Assembly: GCA_963810195.1 (NCBI GenBank)
Contig: CAWEMO010000003.1
Coordinates: 124,001 to 188,000 of the forward strand
DNA from: Chersky-840 sp963810195
Lineage (GTDB): Bacteria > Actinomycetota > Acidimicrobiia > Acidimicrobiales > UBA8190
Length of the DNA: 64,000 nt
Direction: 5' to 3'
Made by a program: the position numbers and the translations under genes. How positions within the stretch are numbered: the stretch's first letter is position 1; every line of letters begins with the position of its first letter. Shown here piece by piece: positions 35,347 to 43,900 of this stretch. The notes below the pieces were generated by a model. The model saw nothing but the letters and a program-made list of their open reading frames with translations. It did no database searches and was not told the DNA's origin.

Positions 35347-36351
35347 TCAGGGGCGTGCCGCGTACCGGACCAGCATGCCGAGCTGTTGGGCCGTGCCCAC
35401 GCTGATCAGCACGTCACCGGCTTGGATGACATCCTCGGGCGACGGGTTCGTGAGGAAGCCGCCGTCGGGCCGCCGGATGGCCAGCACCAGGGCCCCGGTG
35501 CGGTCGCGCAGCTGCGCGGATCGCAGGGTACCGCCCGCGAGCGGCGAGGCGGGTGACACGGTCAGCTCCTCGAGGCGGAACTCGAGCGTGCCGTCGTGCA
35601 TCACGACATCGACGAAGTCGACCACATGGGGCTGGGTCACGAACGAGGCCATCCGGTCACCACCGAGCTGCTGAGGGTTCACCACCCGATCGGCTCCGGC
35701 CCGCACGAGCTTGGATTCCGACGACTCGTTGCGGGCCCGGGCGATGATCTGCAGGTCCGGCCGCATCGACTTGCCGGCGACGGTCACGTACAAGTTGTCG
35801 GCATCGGTGTCGAGAGCGGCCACCAGCGAGGCCGCCCGGTCGATGCCGGCCCGGCGGAGCACCTCGTCGTCGCTCACGTCACCTTGGACCGATGCATAGG
35901 GCACCTCGCCCAGGCGCTCGGGGTCCCTGTCGACCACGACGACGTCGCGATCGGCGTTGGCGAGGAACTGCGCCACCTCACGGCCGACCCGACCCCAGCC
36001 ACACACGATCACGTGCCCGGACATGCGGGTGATGTCCCGCTCCATCTTGCGCCTCCTCACGAGGTCCTGCATATGACCCTCGATGAGCACCTCGAGCACG
36101 GCCGAGAAGCTGTAGAGCGCCGTGCCCACGCCCACGAGGATCAGGATGATGGTGAAGACCTTGCTCCCGGCGTCCAGAGCATGCGGGGAGTTGAACCCCA
36201 CCGTCGTGACGGTGATGACGGTCTGGTAGACGGCGTCGAGAAGTCCGAACCCGAACAGCAGATATCCCACTGTGCCCGCCACGAGGACCATCCCCAGGGC
36301 CCCCAGGCCGATCCTCACTCTTCGGAACGGGCTTCGCATCCGGGCCATCAT
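35347..36351 (-). CDS. RCK-domain potassium channel
   Basis: The 334-residue protein has two membrane helices around the selectivity filter TVTTVGF (near residue 50), then RCK-N starting HVIVCGWGRVGREVA and RCK-C ending ISVGTAQQLGML. This is the MthK/Kch type: a two-TM K+ channel gated by ligand binding to the RCK ring. VVVVDRDPERL is the nucleotide-binding strand. ATG 36351 has GGTGGGG directly upstream. Confidence 0.92.
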   Translation of the reverse strand: MMARMRSPFRRVRIGLGALGMVLVAGTVGYLLFGFGLLDAVYQTVITVTTVGFNSPHALDAGSKVFTIILILVGVGTALYSFSAVLEVLIEGHMQDLVRRRKMERDITRMSGHVIVCGWGRVGREVAQFLANADRDVVVVDRDPERLGEVPYASVQGDVSDDEVLRRAGIDRAASLVAALDTDADNLYVTVAGKSMRPDLQIIARARNESSESKLVRAGADRVVNPQQLGGDRMASFVTQPHVVDFVDVVMHDGTLEFRLEELTVSPASPLAGGTLRSAQLRDRTGALVLAIRRPDGGFLTNPSPEDVIQAGDVLISVGTAQQLGMLVRYAARP

Positions 36352-36494
36352 GCCCCACCGGACCCGTGGCCCAGCGCTGGCGCGTCAGCCGACCTCGGCC
36401 CGTTCCGGCTCCCGATGTCGAAAATCGCGACACAGGACCGACATCGAGGTGAGCACTGCCATCGAGGCAGCGCCTGATCGGAAAGGATGGAGCC

Positions 36495-36896
36495 ATGCGA
36501 TTCATGCTGCTGCAGAACTACGGAGGGGTCGAGGGGGATTGCGCCCCGATGTCGGAGTGGACTCCCGAGGACATCAAGGCGCACATCGTGTTCCAGCAGG
36601 CATTGAACCAGGAGCTCGCCGAGCGGGGCGAGCTGGTGGACGCCCAGGGTCTGGCCGGGCCCGAACTGGCCAAGTTCGTGGTGTCGGACGGCTCGGCGCC
36701 GGCCGTGATCACCGACGGACCGTTCCCGGAGTCCAAGGAGCTGCTGGCCGGGTACCGGTTGGTGGACGTCGAGACGGCCGAGCGGGCCCTCGAGATCGCC
36801 GCCCGGGTGTCGGCGGCGCCCGGGCCGAACGGGATGCCGATCCGCCAGCGGATCGAGGTGCGCGAGGTGTTGAGCGCGCCCGACCCCGAGTTGTGA
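36495..36896 (+). CDS. YCII-related (DGPF) domain protein
   Basis: The 133-residue protein MRFMLLQNYGG...VITDGPFPESKELLAGYRLVDVETAERALEIA has the DGPF signature of the YCII family. Genes of this type are commonly paired with an ECF sigma factor, as here: the sigma fragment starts within its stop (GTGA). The family fold is a dimeric alpha/beta barrel of uncertain role. GGAG lies just upstream of ATG 36495. Confidence 0.93.
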   Translation: MRFMLLQNYGGVEGDCAPMSEWTPEDIKAHIVFQQALNQELAERGELVDAQGLAGPELAKFVVSDGSAPAVITDGPFPESKELLAGYRLVDVETAERALEIAARVSAAPGPNGMPIRQRIEVREVLSAPDPEL

Positions 36897-37327
36897 CGAC
36901 TCCGGTGGGCACCGAGGGCCTGTTGCGCGAGCTGGCGCCGCAGGCCCTCGGTGCCGTCGTCCGGCGACACGGCCATTTCGCCGATGCCGAGGACGCCGTG
37001 CAAGAGGCGCTCCTCGCTGCCGCCACCACGTGGCCCACCCAGGGTGAGCCTGACAACCCCCTCGGCTGGTTGATTCGTGTTGCGTCGCGGCGGCTCAGTG
37101 AGCAGTTCCGCCGCGACGACGCCCAGCTCGCATCCTGTCTCGCACCAGTAGCCGGACTCGACGGTGAGGCCTGTCAGTCAGCGCTGGTGGGCACCTGCGG
37201 CCCCTCCTGGCTCCGTCGCCGGTCCTTGCGTTCCCTTCGAATCCGACCGGTCGGTGCCGGCGGCCACCGCTTGGTGGAGGACGCCTCGCAGCATGCGGGC
37301 ACAGAGCAGCCCGATCTGCCTCGGTGA
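36893..37327 (+). pseudogene. truncated ECF sigma factor (YCII-linked type)
   Basis: The first 80 or so residues (TEGLLRELAPQALGAVVRRHGHFADAEDAVQEALLAAATTWPT...NPLGWLIRVASRRLSEQFRRDD) are a clear sigma-70 region 2 of the YCII-linked ECF type, whose normal length is about 400 residues. After about 37140 the sequence becomes low-complexity with no region 4 or extended C-terminal domain. It then runs antisense to the TetR gene. The 3' three quarters are missing, consistent with a deletion or rearrangement that joined it to the TetR. The product would not be a working sigma factor. Confidence 0.8.
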
Positions 37328-37934
37328 GCACCCGAAGTCGGCCATGAGCGCCTGGGTGGTGTGGGCCGACAGGTGCAAGGCGAACGCAAGGGTCAGATCC
37401 TCGGGGGGCTCCCCGGCGCCCCCGGCGGAGCGCCAGGCCAGAGCGGCCATGTAGTGCATCCCGCGCAGGCGATAGGCCCGGCTGAGCTCGGCCACCTCGG
37501 CGAGGGCCTCGGATCCGGCCCGGGGTGGGGCGTAGATGTCCCAGAAGGCGGTGCCGAAGACCTCGGCCATACGGGTGTGAATGGTCACCGCCAGTGCCTC
37601 GAGCCAGTCGTCGACATCGTCGACCTGTTGAGGCAAGCCATCGATCCAGGTGGCGACCTCGGTCACGTCGCGGCGGCGAACCCGCGTCGGGGTAGCGGCC
37701 GCACTCCTCGAACATGTCCCGCACTGTCTCCGCGATCAACCGGTCGTGGCTACCGTAGTGCCGGAAGATGGTGCGGGGGCTCACACCCGAGAGCTCGGCG
37801 ATCTGGTCCACGGTCGTGTCGAAGCCGTGCTGGGCGACCGCGGTCATGGCGGCTCGACGGATGCGCGTCCTGGTCAGCTCCTGGCGCTCCACCGCCAGAG
37901 AGGGCGGGCGCTCGTCACCCTGGTCCACGGCCAC
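37178..37934 (-). pseudogene. TetR-family regulator, frameshifted paralogue
   Basis: The N-terminal part carries a TetR HTH (FDTTVDQIAELSGVSPRTIFRHYGSHDRLI). The C-terminal part in another frame (VDDVDDWLEALAVTIHTRMAEVFGTAFWDIYAPPR) continues the same protein. It matches the intact TetR at 81-917 segment by segment. Removing one base from the C run at 37681-37683 joins the halves as GRYPDAVRRRDVTEVATW. GTG 37934 or 37928 is the likely start. It is convergent with, and overlaps, the sigma fragment. Confidence 0.8.
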
Positions 37935-38271
37935 CGTCCCACACCCCGACGCCCGGCACATTCGTGGCGCCCCCACCAGGCGCTTCATCAAATCGTACCG
38001 GATCCCGGGCTGGTCGAACCCGTGGACCGACCTCCCCGCGCCCGGACCGATCGGGACCGCCAGGTGTCCGGGCATCGTCTCGGTGTTCCCGGGCCCCGAG
38101 TACGTGGCCGACGCGACGACCGAGCAAGCCGTTGCGGTAAGACACCGCTCTCAGCTGGCGACGGCGCCGTGTTCACTCGTGCGTTCACCTAGCGGGCAGG
38201 TTCTCCGCACCACCACAACTCGACCTCGCGGCAGGGTCGCGGCCGTGCAACTTACGTGTCCAGTCTCATAT
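37935..38271. other. intergenic region, no gene seen
   Basis: This stretch upstream of the TetR paralogue shows only frames that shadow other strands. It should hold the TetR promoter. It ends at the left copy of a 27-base repeat. Confidence 0.4.
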
Positions 38272-38298
38272 AGTCATCGGACGCGATTTCACATTACG
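38272..38298 (+). repeat. left copy of a 27-bp direct repeat
   Basis: Begins AGTCATCGGACGCGATTTC. It matches the copy at 40948-40974 at 23 of 27 positions, in the same orientation. The pair bracket the IS30 element and the fructosamine-kinase-like gene. Confidence 0.75.
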
Positions 38299-38310
38299 TG
38301 TGAAGTCGCG
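38282..38310. repeat. inverted repeat (hairpin) beside the IS element
   Basis: CGCGATTTCACA and TGTGAAGTCGCG pair at 11 of 12 positions around a five-base loop. It lies about 55 bases outside the left end of the IS. It could be a terminator-like structure, a protein site or a remnant element end. Confidence 0.7.
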
Positions 38311-38366
38311 TGAAGAGTGGCCGGGAAATCGCGTTTGGTGACATCAACCGCTTTCGAATACTCGGC

Positions 38367-39669
38367 GGATTCAAGGGGTGGCCGCGACAAGTCGGTTGAA
38401 TCGTTCCCCTGGAGTCTCCCACTCCAGGGTCTTGCGTGGGCGCTCGTTGAGTAAGGCAGCGATGGCATCGAGGTCCTCTTGGGAGTGGACCGACAGGTCG
38501 GTGCCCTTGGGCAGAAACTGACGGACGAGGCCGTTCCAGTTCTCGTTGCTCCCGCGCTGCCAGGGCGAATGGGGGTCGCAGAAGTAGACGGGGACGCCGG
38601 TGGCGACTTTGAACGCCGCGTGCGTGGCCATCTCGATCCCCTGATCCCAAGTGAGGGACTTGGCCAGGTGCTCTGGTAGACGCACGATGTTCTTCGCCAC
38701 TGCCGACGCGACGTGCTCGGCGGTGCGGTTCTCGAGCTTGATGAGCATGCCCATGCGGGTGGTGCGTTCCACCAGCGTGGCCACGGCGCTGGCGCCGCCC
38801 TCCCCGATCATGAGGTCACCCTCCCAGTGGCCCGGCACGGCCCGGTCTTCGACCTCCGGGGGGCGTTCGGAGATGTTGACCATCCCGAGGATCGCGCTTC
38901 GTCCAGAGGAGGCTCGAGAACGAGGACGTCTCCGAGCCCGGCCCGAGCGCAGGCAGGCGGTGAGCTCCTTGCGCAGCTCGCCCTTGGCCTGGACGAAGAC
39001 CGCCTGGTAGATGGCCTCGTGCGACACCCACCACTCTGGCCGGTCGAGGTGCTCCTTGCGGCACCGGTGGGCGATCTGCTCGGGCGACCATTTCTTGGTG
39101 CGCAGCAGTGCCTGGACCTCCTCCCACAGCCAGGGGCGCTGCTCGGTCCAGGGAGCCTTGGGCCGGAGGGCGGCTCGTGCCGCTCGCTCTTCGGCCATCG
39201 CCGCCCGGTAGCACCTCCGCCCACCGTTGGCCGCAATCTCACGCCAGATCGTCGAGCGGTGCCGGCCGATGCGAGAGGCAATGGCTTCGTCGGACGCTCC
39301 AGCCTCGATGCCGACCCTGATCTCCTCGCGCTCAGACGCGCTCAGCGAGCCGGGGCGCCGCTTGCGTTCGCGTATCATGGCCACACCGTCGTCGCCAAGA
39401 CCCGTTCTGAATGTGGATACCCTGTCGACGAACCGCTTGTTGGTGCCGCACACCGGAACGCTCCGTCGCACGAACCCCCATCGAACGACGTAATCCTGCA
39501 CAGTTGAGGCAGGAACTCCCGTCAACGCCTCGGCTCTCTTATAGCTCGCTCCGGCGAGCACCGCCTCGACCGCCGCGTCGAGATCCGTTTGGCTCGAGCG
39601 GCGCTTCCGTCCTCGGGTCTCCATCTGACACCTCCAGGTCAGGAGATGTCGCGCTCACCCCTTGAGCCC
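38367..39669 (-). mobile_element. IS30-family insertion sequence
   Basis: A transposase gene of 417 residues fills the element. Imperfect terminal inverted repeats sit at 38367-38381 (GGATTCAAGGGGTGG) and 39655-39669 (TCACCCCTTGAGCCC); 12 of 15 positions pair. Total length of about 1.3 kb is normal for IS30. The exact ends and target duplication are not certain. It lies in a zone already marked by a truncated sigma gene and a broken TetR. Confidence 0.75.
38371..39624 (-). CDS. IS30-family transposase
   Basis: The 417-residue DDE transposase has an N-terminal HTH block (GSLSASEREEIRVGIEAGASDEAIASRIGRHRSTIWREI). The catalytic core follows: HWEGDLMIG (first Asp), LTWDQGIEMATH (second Asp) and CDPHSPWQRGSNENWNGLVRQFLP (Glu). 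The C-terminal RPRKTLEWETPGERF is an IS30 hallmark. GGAGGTG lies upstream of ATG 39624. The reading frame is intact, so the element may be active. Confidence 0.96.
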   Translation of the reverse strand: METRGRKRRSSQTDLDAAVEAVLAGASYKRAEALTGVPASTVQDYVVRWGFVRRSVPVCGTNKRFVDRVSTFRTGLGDDGVAMIRERKRRPGSLSASEREEIRVGIEAGASDEAIASRIGRHRSTIWREIAANGGRRCYRAAMAEERAARAALRPKAPWTEQRPWLWEEVQALLRTKKWSPEQIAHRCRKEHLDRPEWWVSHEAIYQAVFVQAKGELRKELTACLRSGRARRRPRSRASSGRSAILGMVNISERPPEVEDRAVPGHWEGDLMIGEGGASAVATLVERTTRMGMLIKLENRTAEHVASAVAKNIVRLPEHLAKSLTWDQGIEMATHAAFKVATGVPVYFCDPHSPWQRGSNENWNGLVRQFLPKGTDLSVHSQEDLDAIAALLNERPRKTLEWETPGERFNRLVAATP

Positions 39670-39739
39670 AAGCTCCAGTTAATTCCAATCAGGCTCGCGA
39701 AGGCCCACAGAGCAGTTCGGCTGGGCGGCGATGTCTCGC

Positions 39740-40762
39740 CTACCGAAAGGTATCGAGCGCCGTCTCCAGCCGGGCGAGAAAGATCCGTCCGAAGGCGCTG
39801 TCGCCGGCGACGGCAATGCCCGCGAGATACGCATGAAGGCGCCACAAGTCGCGGCGTTCGGCGAAGCCGTCGTCGATAGGAAGGTGCTCCCGGTAGCTGT
39901 CGAACACCGCTCTCGGGGCGGGCTCGAAGTAGTCCACGAGGGCGAGGTCCATCTCTGGATGCCCGAAGTACGGTGCGGCATCAACAATCGCGGTTCCGGT
40001 GTCGGTGCCGACGAAGTTGTTCTGCTGCGCGTCCCCGTGGAGCAAGGTGGGAACTGGTTCCGGCCCAGACAGGCGGTCCAGCCGCCGGAGGACTCCTTCG
40101 ACCCGAGAGGCCGATGTCGCAGGAAGACGCCGTGCGTCCACTGCGGCTCGGAGGCGGGGACGAAGTCGACGTTCGGCATAGAACTCGACCCAGGTCCCGG
40201 CGTTGGTGGGCCGATTGTCCTGAGGAAGAGGCCCGTAGAAGCCGTCGAAGGCCTCCAGGCCGAAGCGCTCCCCGTGGACGGCGTGCACGGCCGCGAGCGT
40301 GGCCCCGATCGCGCGCCAGTCCTCCGGGAGCCGGTCGCGACCGCGACGCCCCTCGAGCGCCTCGACGACAAAGACGACGCCAGAGGAGACTTGCACCACG
40401 CCGCTGCCAACGACGGCAGGGGTGGCAATGCCGGCCAGGTGAGCAAGAAGGGCGAGACCGTGAAGCTCGGCGTCGAACATGGCTGGTCCGGTGGGGTTGG
40501 TGTTGAGTTTGGCGAAGACCGATAGGCCCTCGCCGCGGAGGATGCCGCAGGGGTGCGAGGCCAGATGGTCGAGGTCGTCGAATGTCTCGGGGTGCCATCT
40601 ACGGCCGAGATACGACGACACCATCCTCTGGACAGCCGTCACCACCTCGGGGTCCAGCAAAGGGTGGAGCCCGCGGATAGGAGGTGCAGGAGGGCTTCCT
40701 CTATCGGCTTCGGCGCGGTGCACGTCACCTATCGTGCCCCATGACGGCTCTCGCACACTCAT
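39740..40762 (-). CDS. fructosamine-kinase-family protein (aminoglycoside phosphotransferase fold)
   Basis: The 340-residue protein has an N-lobe lysine motif VFAKLNTNP, a helical region, the catalytic loop LLHGDAQQNNFVG and the metal motif VDAAPYFGHPEMDLALVDYF. This order is that of fructosamine/ketosamine-3-kinases, which phosphorylate sugar adducts on amines and are related to aminoglycoside kinases. The exact substrate is not known. The start (ATG 40762) lacks a clear ribosome site. The gene lies between the IS element and a cluster of short repeats. Confidence 0.82.
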   Translation of the reverse strand: MSVREPSWGTIGDVHRAEADRGSPPAPPIRGLHPLLDPEVVTAVQRMVSSYLGRRWHPETFDDLDHLASHPCGILRGEGLSVFAKLNTNPTGPAMFDAELHGLALLAHLAGIATPAVVGSGVVQVSSGVVFVVEALEGRRGRDRLPEDWRAIGATLAAVHAVHGERFGLEAFDGFYGPLPQDNRPTNAGTWVEFYAERRLRPRLRAAVDARRLPATSASRVEGVLRRLDRLSGPEPVPTLLHGDAQQNNFVGTDTGTAIVDAAPYFGHPEMDLALVDYFEPAPRAVFDSYREHLPIDDGFAERRDLWRLHAYLAGIAVAGDSAFGRIFLARLETALDTFR

Positions 40763-40878
40763 CTTGGGCGCCGAATCGTCTGGACTGATGACTCCGTCGC
40801 GGGACCCTGCCAGGCCCCTGCCCGCGGCGTTCGGCATCGCCTCAGGACACGCGAGTGCTCACTTTCGTAAGCACGCGC

Positions 40879-40974
40879 GTGTCATCGAATGAGAATTCTC
40901 GTGTCACTTGGCGCGAACACACGCGTCATCTGGCGCGAATTACCGAGAGTCATCGGGCGCGACTTCACACTATG
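40879..40974. repeat. cluster of GTCAT...GGCGCGA repeats
   Basis: Starting GTGTCATCGAATGAG, then GTGTCACTTGGCGCGAA, GCGTCATCTGGCGCGAA and GAGTCATCGGGCGCGAC, a related motif recurs every 22-24 bases. The last copy extends to the repeat at 40948. They lie between the kinase-like gene and the nrdJ stop. They could be element ends or binding sites. Confidence 0.75.
40948..40974 (+). repeat. right copy of the 27-bp direct repeat
   Basis: Begins AGTCATCGGGCGCGACTTC and matches 38272-38298 at 23 of 27 positions. It overlaps the final bases of nrdJ, so the right boundary of the inserted segment would be at the nrdJ stop. Confidence 0.75.
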
Positions 40975-43900
40975 AGCAGCCGCTCGTCGTGCCGCAACTC
41001 GTGCACACGTAGCAGGAGCCGGCACGCTGCATGACCATGCCGCACTGGTAGCACAGCGGCGCGTCGCGCTGTTCGGCGCGAGCCGTCGCCGAGCCCGAGG
41101 TCGATGACGAGGAGCGTGCGGTTGTGGGGGCCCGGTCGTCGAGCCCCGATGGCGGAACCGAACTGACGCCAGAATCCTCCACCAGGTCCTGTTCGAGCGT
41201 GGCGGCTTCCTCGACGCCGGGAAGCGTCGGCTGCATGCGTTCAGAGGTTGAAAGCACGCCGAGGTCCTCGCGCTCTTCGAGCGGGAGGTAGTCGATCGCC
41301 AGCCGCCGGAAGATGTAGTCCATCAAGCTGGTGGCGATGCGCAGATCGGGGTCGTCGGTGATCCCGGCCGGCTCGAAACGCATGTTGCTGTACTTCCGGA
41401 CGTATGTGGAGAGCGGGACACCGTGCTGCAACCCCAGGCTGACCGAGATCGAGAAGGCGTCCATGAACCCCGCCAGGGTCGAGCCCTGCTTCGAGACCTT
41501 CATGAACACCTCGCCCGGGCGCCCGTCGTCGTACTCCCCGACGGTCACGTATCCCTCGCAGTCGGCGACACGGAACGAGAAGGTGTTCGACTTGCGGCGC
41601 CGGGGCAGGCGCTCCCGGACCGCTCCCACGACAACCGTGTCACGCGACCGTTTCTGGGCCTGGGTGAGCGCGGCCTCGAGCTCGGCGATCCTGGCCATGG
41701 CGGCGCGGTCGCGCGCCTCGGCATCGGATCCCGGCGGGGCGACGTCGCCCCCCTCCTTCTTGGTGGTGGACAGCGGCTGGGCCACCTTGCAGTTGTCGCG
41801 GTAGATGGCGACGGCCTTGATCCCCAACCGCCAGGCGTCGAGATGCAGCTGCTCGATGTCCTCGACGGTCACTTCCTCGGGAACATTGACGGTCTTGCTA
41901 ACGGCCCCGGACAAGAAGGGCTGCACTGCCCCCAACATCCGGATGTGCCCGGTGTAGTGGATCGTGTTGTCGCCCATCGAACAGGCGAACACCGGCATGT
42001 GATCGCCACTCAGGTGTGGAGCACCCACGATCGACTTGTGCTCGTCGACGTACGAGATGATGTCGTCGATCTGCTCCGGCATGTAGCCGAGCCTCGCCAA
42101 TGCACGCGGCACGGTCTGGTTGACGATGGACATCGTCCCGCCTCCGACGAGCTTCTTCGTCTTCACGAGGCCGAGGTCGGGCTCCACACCCGTGGTGTCG
42201 CAGTCGAGCATGAGGGCGATGGTTCCTGTCGGAGCCAGGACGCTCGCCTGGGAATTGCGCACCCCGAACTGCTGACCGAGCTCGACGGCGTCGTCCCACG
42301 CCTCCTGGGCGGCAGAGAGCAGCTCCATCGGGACGAGCTCTTCGTCGATCTTGGCGACCTCGGTCCGGTGCATCTGCAACACGTTGAGCATCGCATCGCG
42401 ATCAGCGTGGAAGCCCGCGAAGGGGCCCATCCGTGATGCCGTCCGGGCGGACACGGCGTAGGCGTGGCCCGTCATGAGCGCCGTGATCGACGCCGCCCAG
42501 GCGCGACCCTCGTCGGAGTCATAGGGCAGGCCCTGCGCCATGAGCAGCGCCCCAAGATTGGCGTAGCCGAGGCCCAGCTCACGGTACCGGCGAGAGTTCT
42601 CCGCGATCTTGTCAGTCGGGTAGTCCGCATTGCCGACCAGGATCTCCTGCGCCGTGAACACGACATCGACGGTGGCCTTGAAGCTCTCGGCGTCGAAGCT
42701 GTCGTCCTCACGCAGGTACTTGAGCAGGTTGATCGACGCCAAATTGCACGCGCTGTTGTCGAGGTGCATGTACTCGGAGCAAGGGTTGCTTCCGTTGATC
42801 CGGCCGGCGTTGGGGGCGGTGTGCCAGCGGTTGATCGTGGTGTCGAACTGCATGCCGGGGTCCGCACATTCCCATGCGGCATGGGCGATCTGACGGAAAA
42901 GATCGCGCGCCTTGACGACTCGGACAGCCGAGCCGTCGGTTCGGGCGGTGAGCGCCCAGTCGGCGTCGTCCAAGACGGCCTGCATGAACTCGTCGGTCAC
43001 GCGCACCGAGTTGTTCGCGTTCTGATACTGGATAGAGAACGAGTCCGATCCGTCCAGGTCCATGTCGAAACCGCCGTCGCGCAGGACACGAGCCTTGCGC
43101 TCCTCGAGCGCCTTGCACCAGATGAAGTCCTCGATGTCGGGGTGGTCGTCGTTGAGGATAACCATCTTGGCGGCCCGACGGGTCTTCCCACCCGACTTGA
43201 TGGTTCCCGCCGACGCGTCCGCCCCGCGCATGAACGACACGGGACCTGATGCCGTGCCACCTCCCTGGAGCCTCTCCACCGAGGCCCGGATGCTCGACAG
43301 GTTGACGCCGGCTCCCGACCCGCCCTTGAAGATGATGCCCTCTTCCCGGTACCAGTTGAGGATCGAGTCCATGGAGTCGTCGACGGCGAGAATGAAGCAG
43401 TTGTGCACCCGGAGACCCGCGCTCAGGTATTCGCCGCTCTCGGTCTGGATGTCGTAGACGTCCATTTCCTCGAGCTCTTCGACGGCGTCGATCTCCACGG
43501 CCGCGAAAGATCCGGGACCGGAGGATTCGGTGAGGCACCATTCCAGAAGGTCACCGGGACGCAGTTCACCGGCCGGCACGAAGCGTCCGTAGTTGTCGTC
43601 ACCGCACTTCCACACCAGGTGGTCAGCCGTGACCTCCAGCTCATGGCCGGCCTTGGTGACGATCCGGAGGACCTTCTTCCTGCCGTTGTGCTTGACGGCT
43701 ACCACCCGTGTCAAACCGAAAGCGTCGAAGACCTTCGTTCCCAAGCGGTTCTCCTCGACCAGCTGACCGATGGGCACGAGGCCCTCGGGGGTGCTCACCA
43801 GGGCGTGGTACGGCTGACACGCGCTGGCCTGCTGCGGCACGCCCTTCACGCCGATGTTGAACCACACCGGCGAGTTGAATGCGGCGCGCTGGTTCACGAT

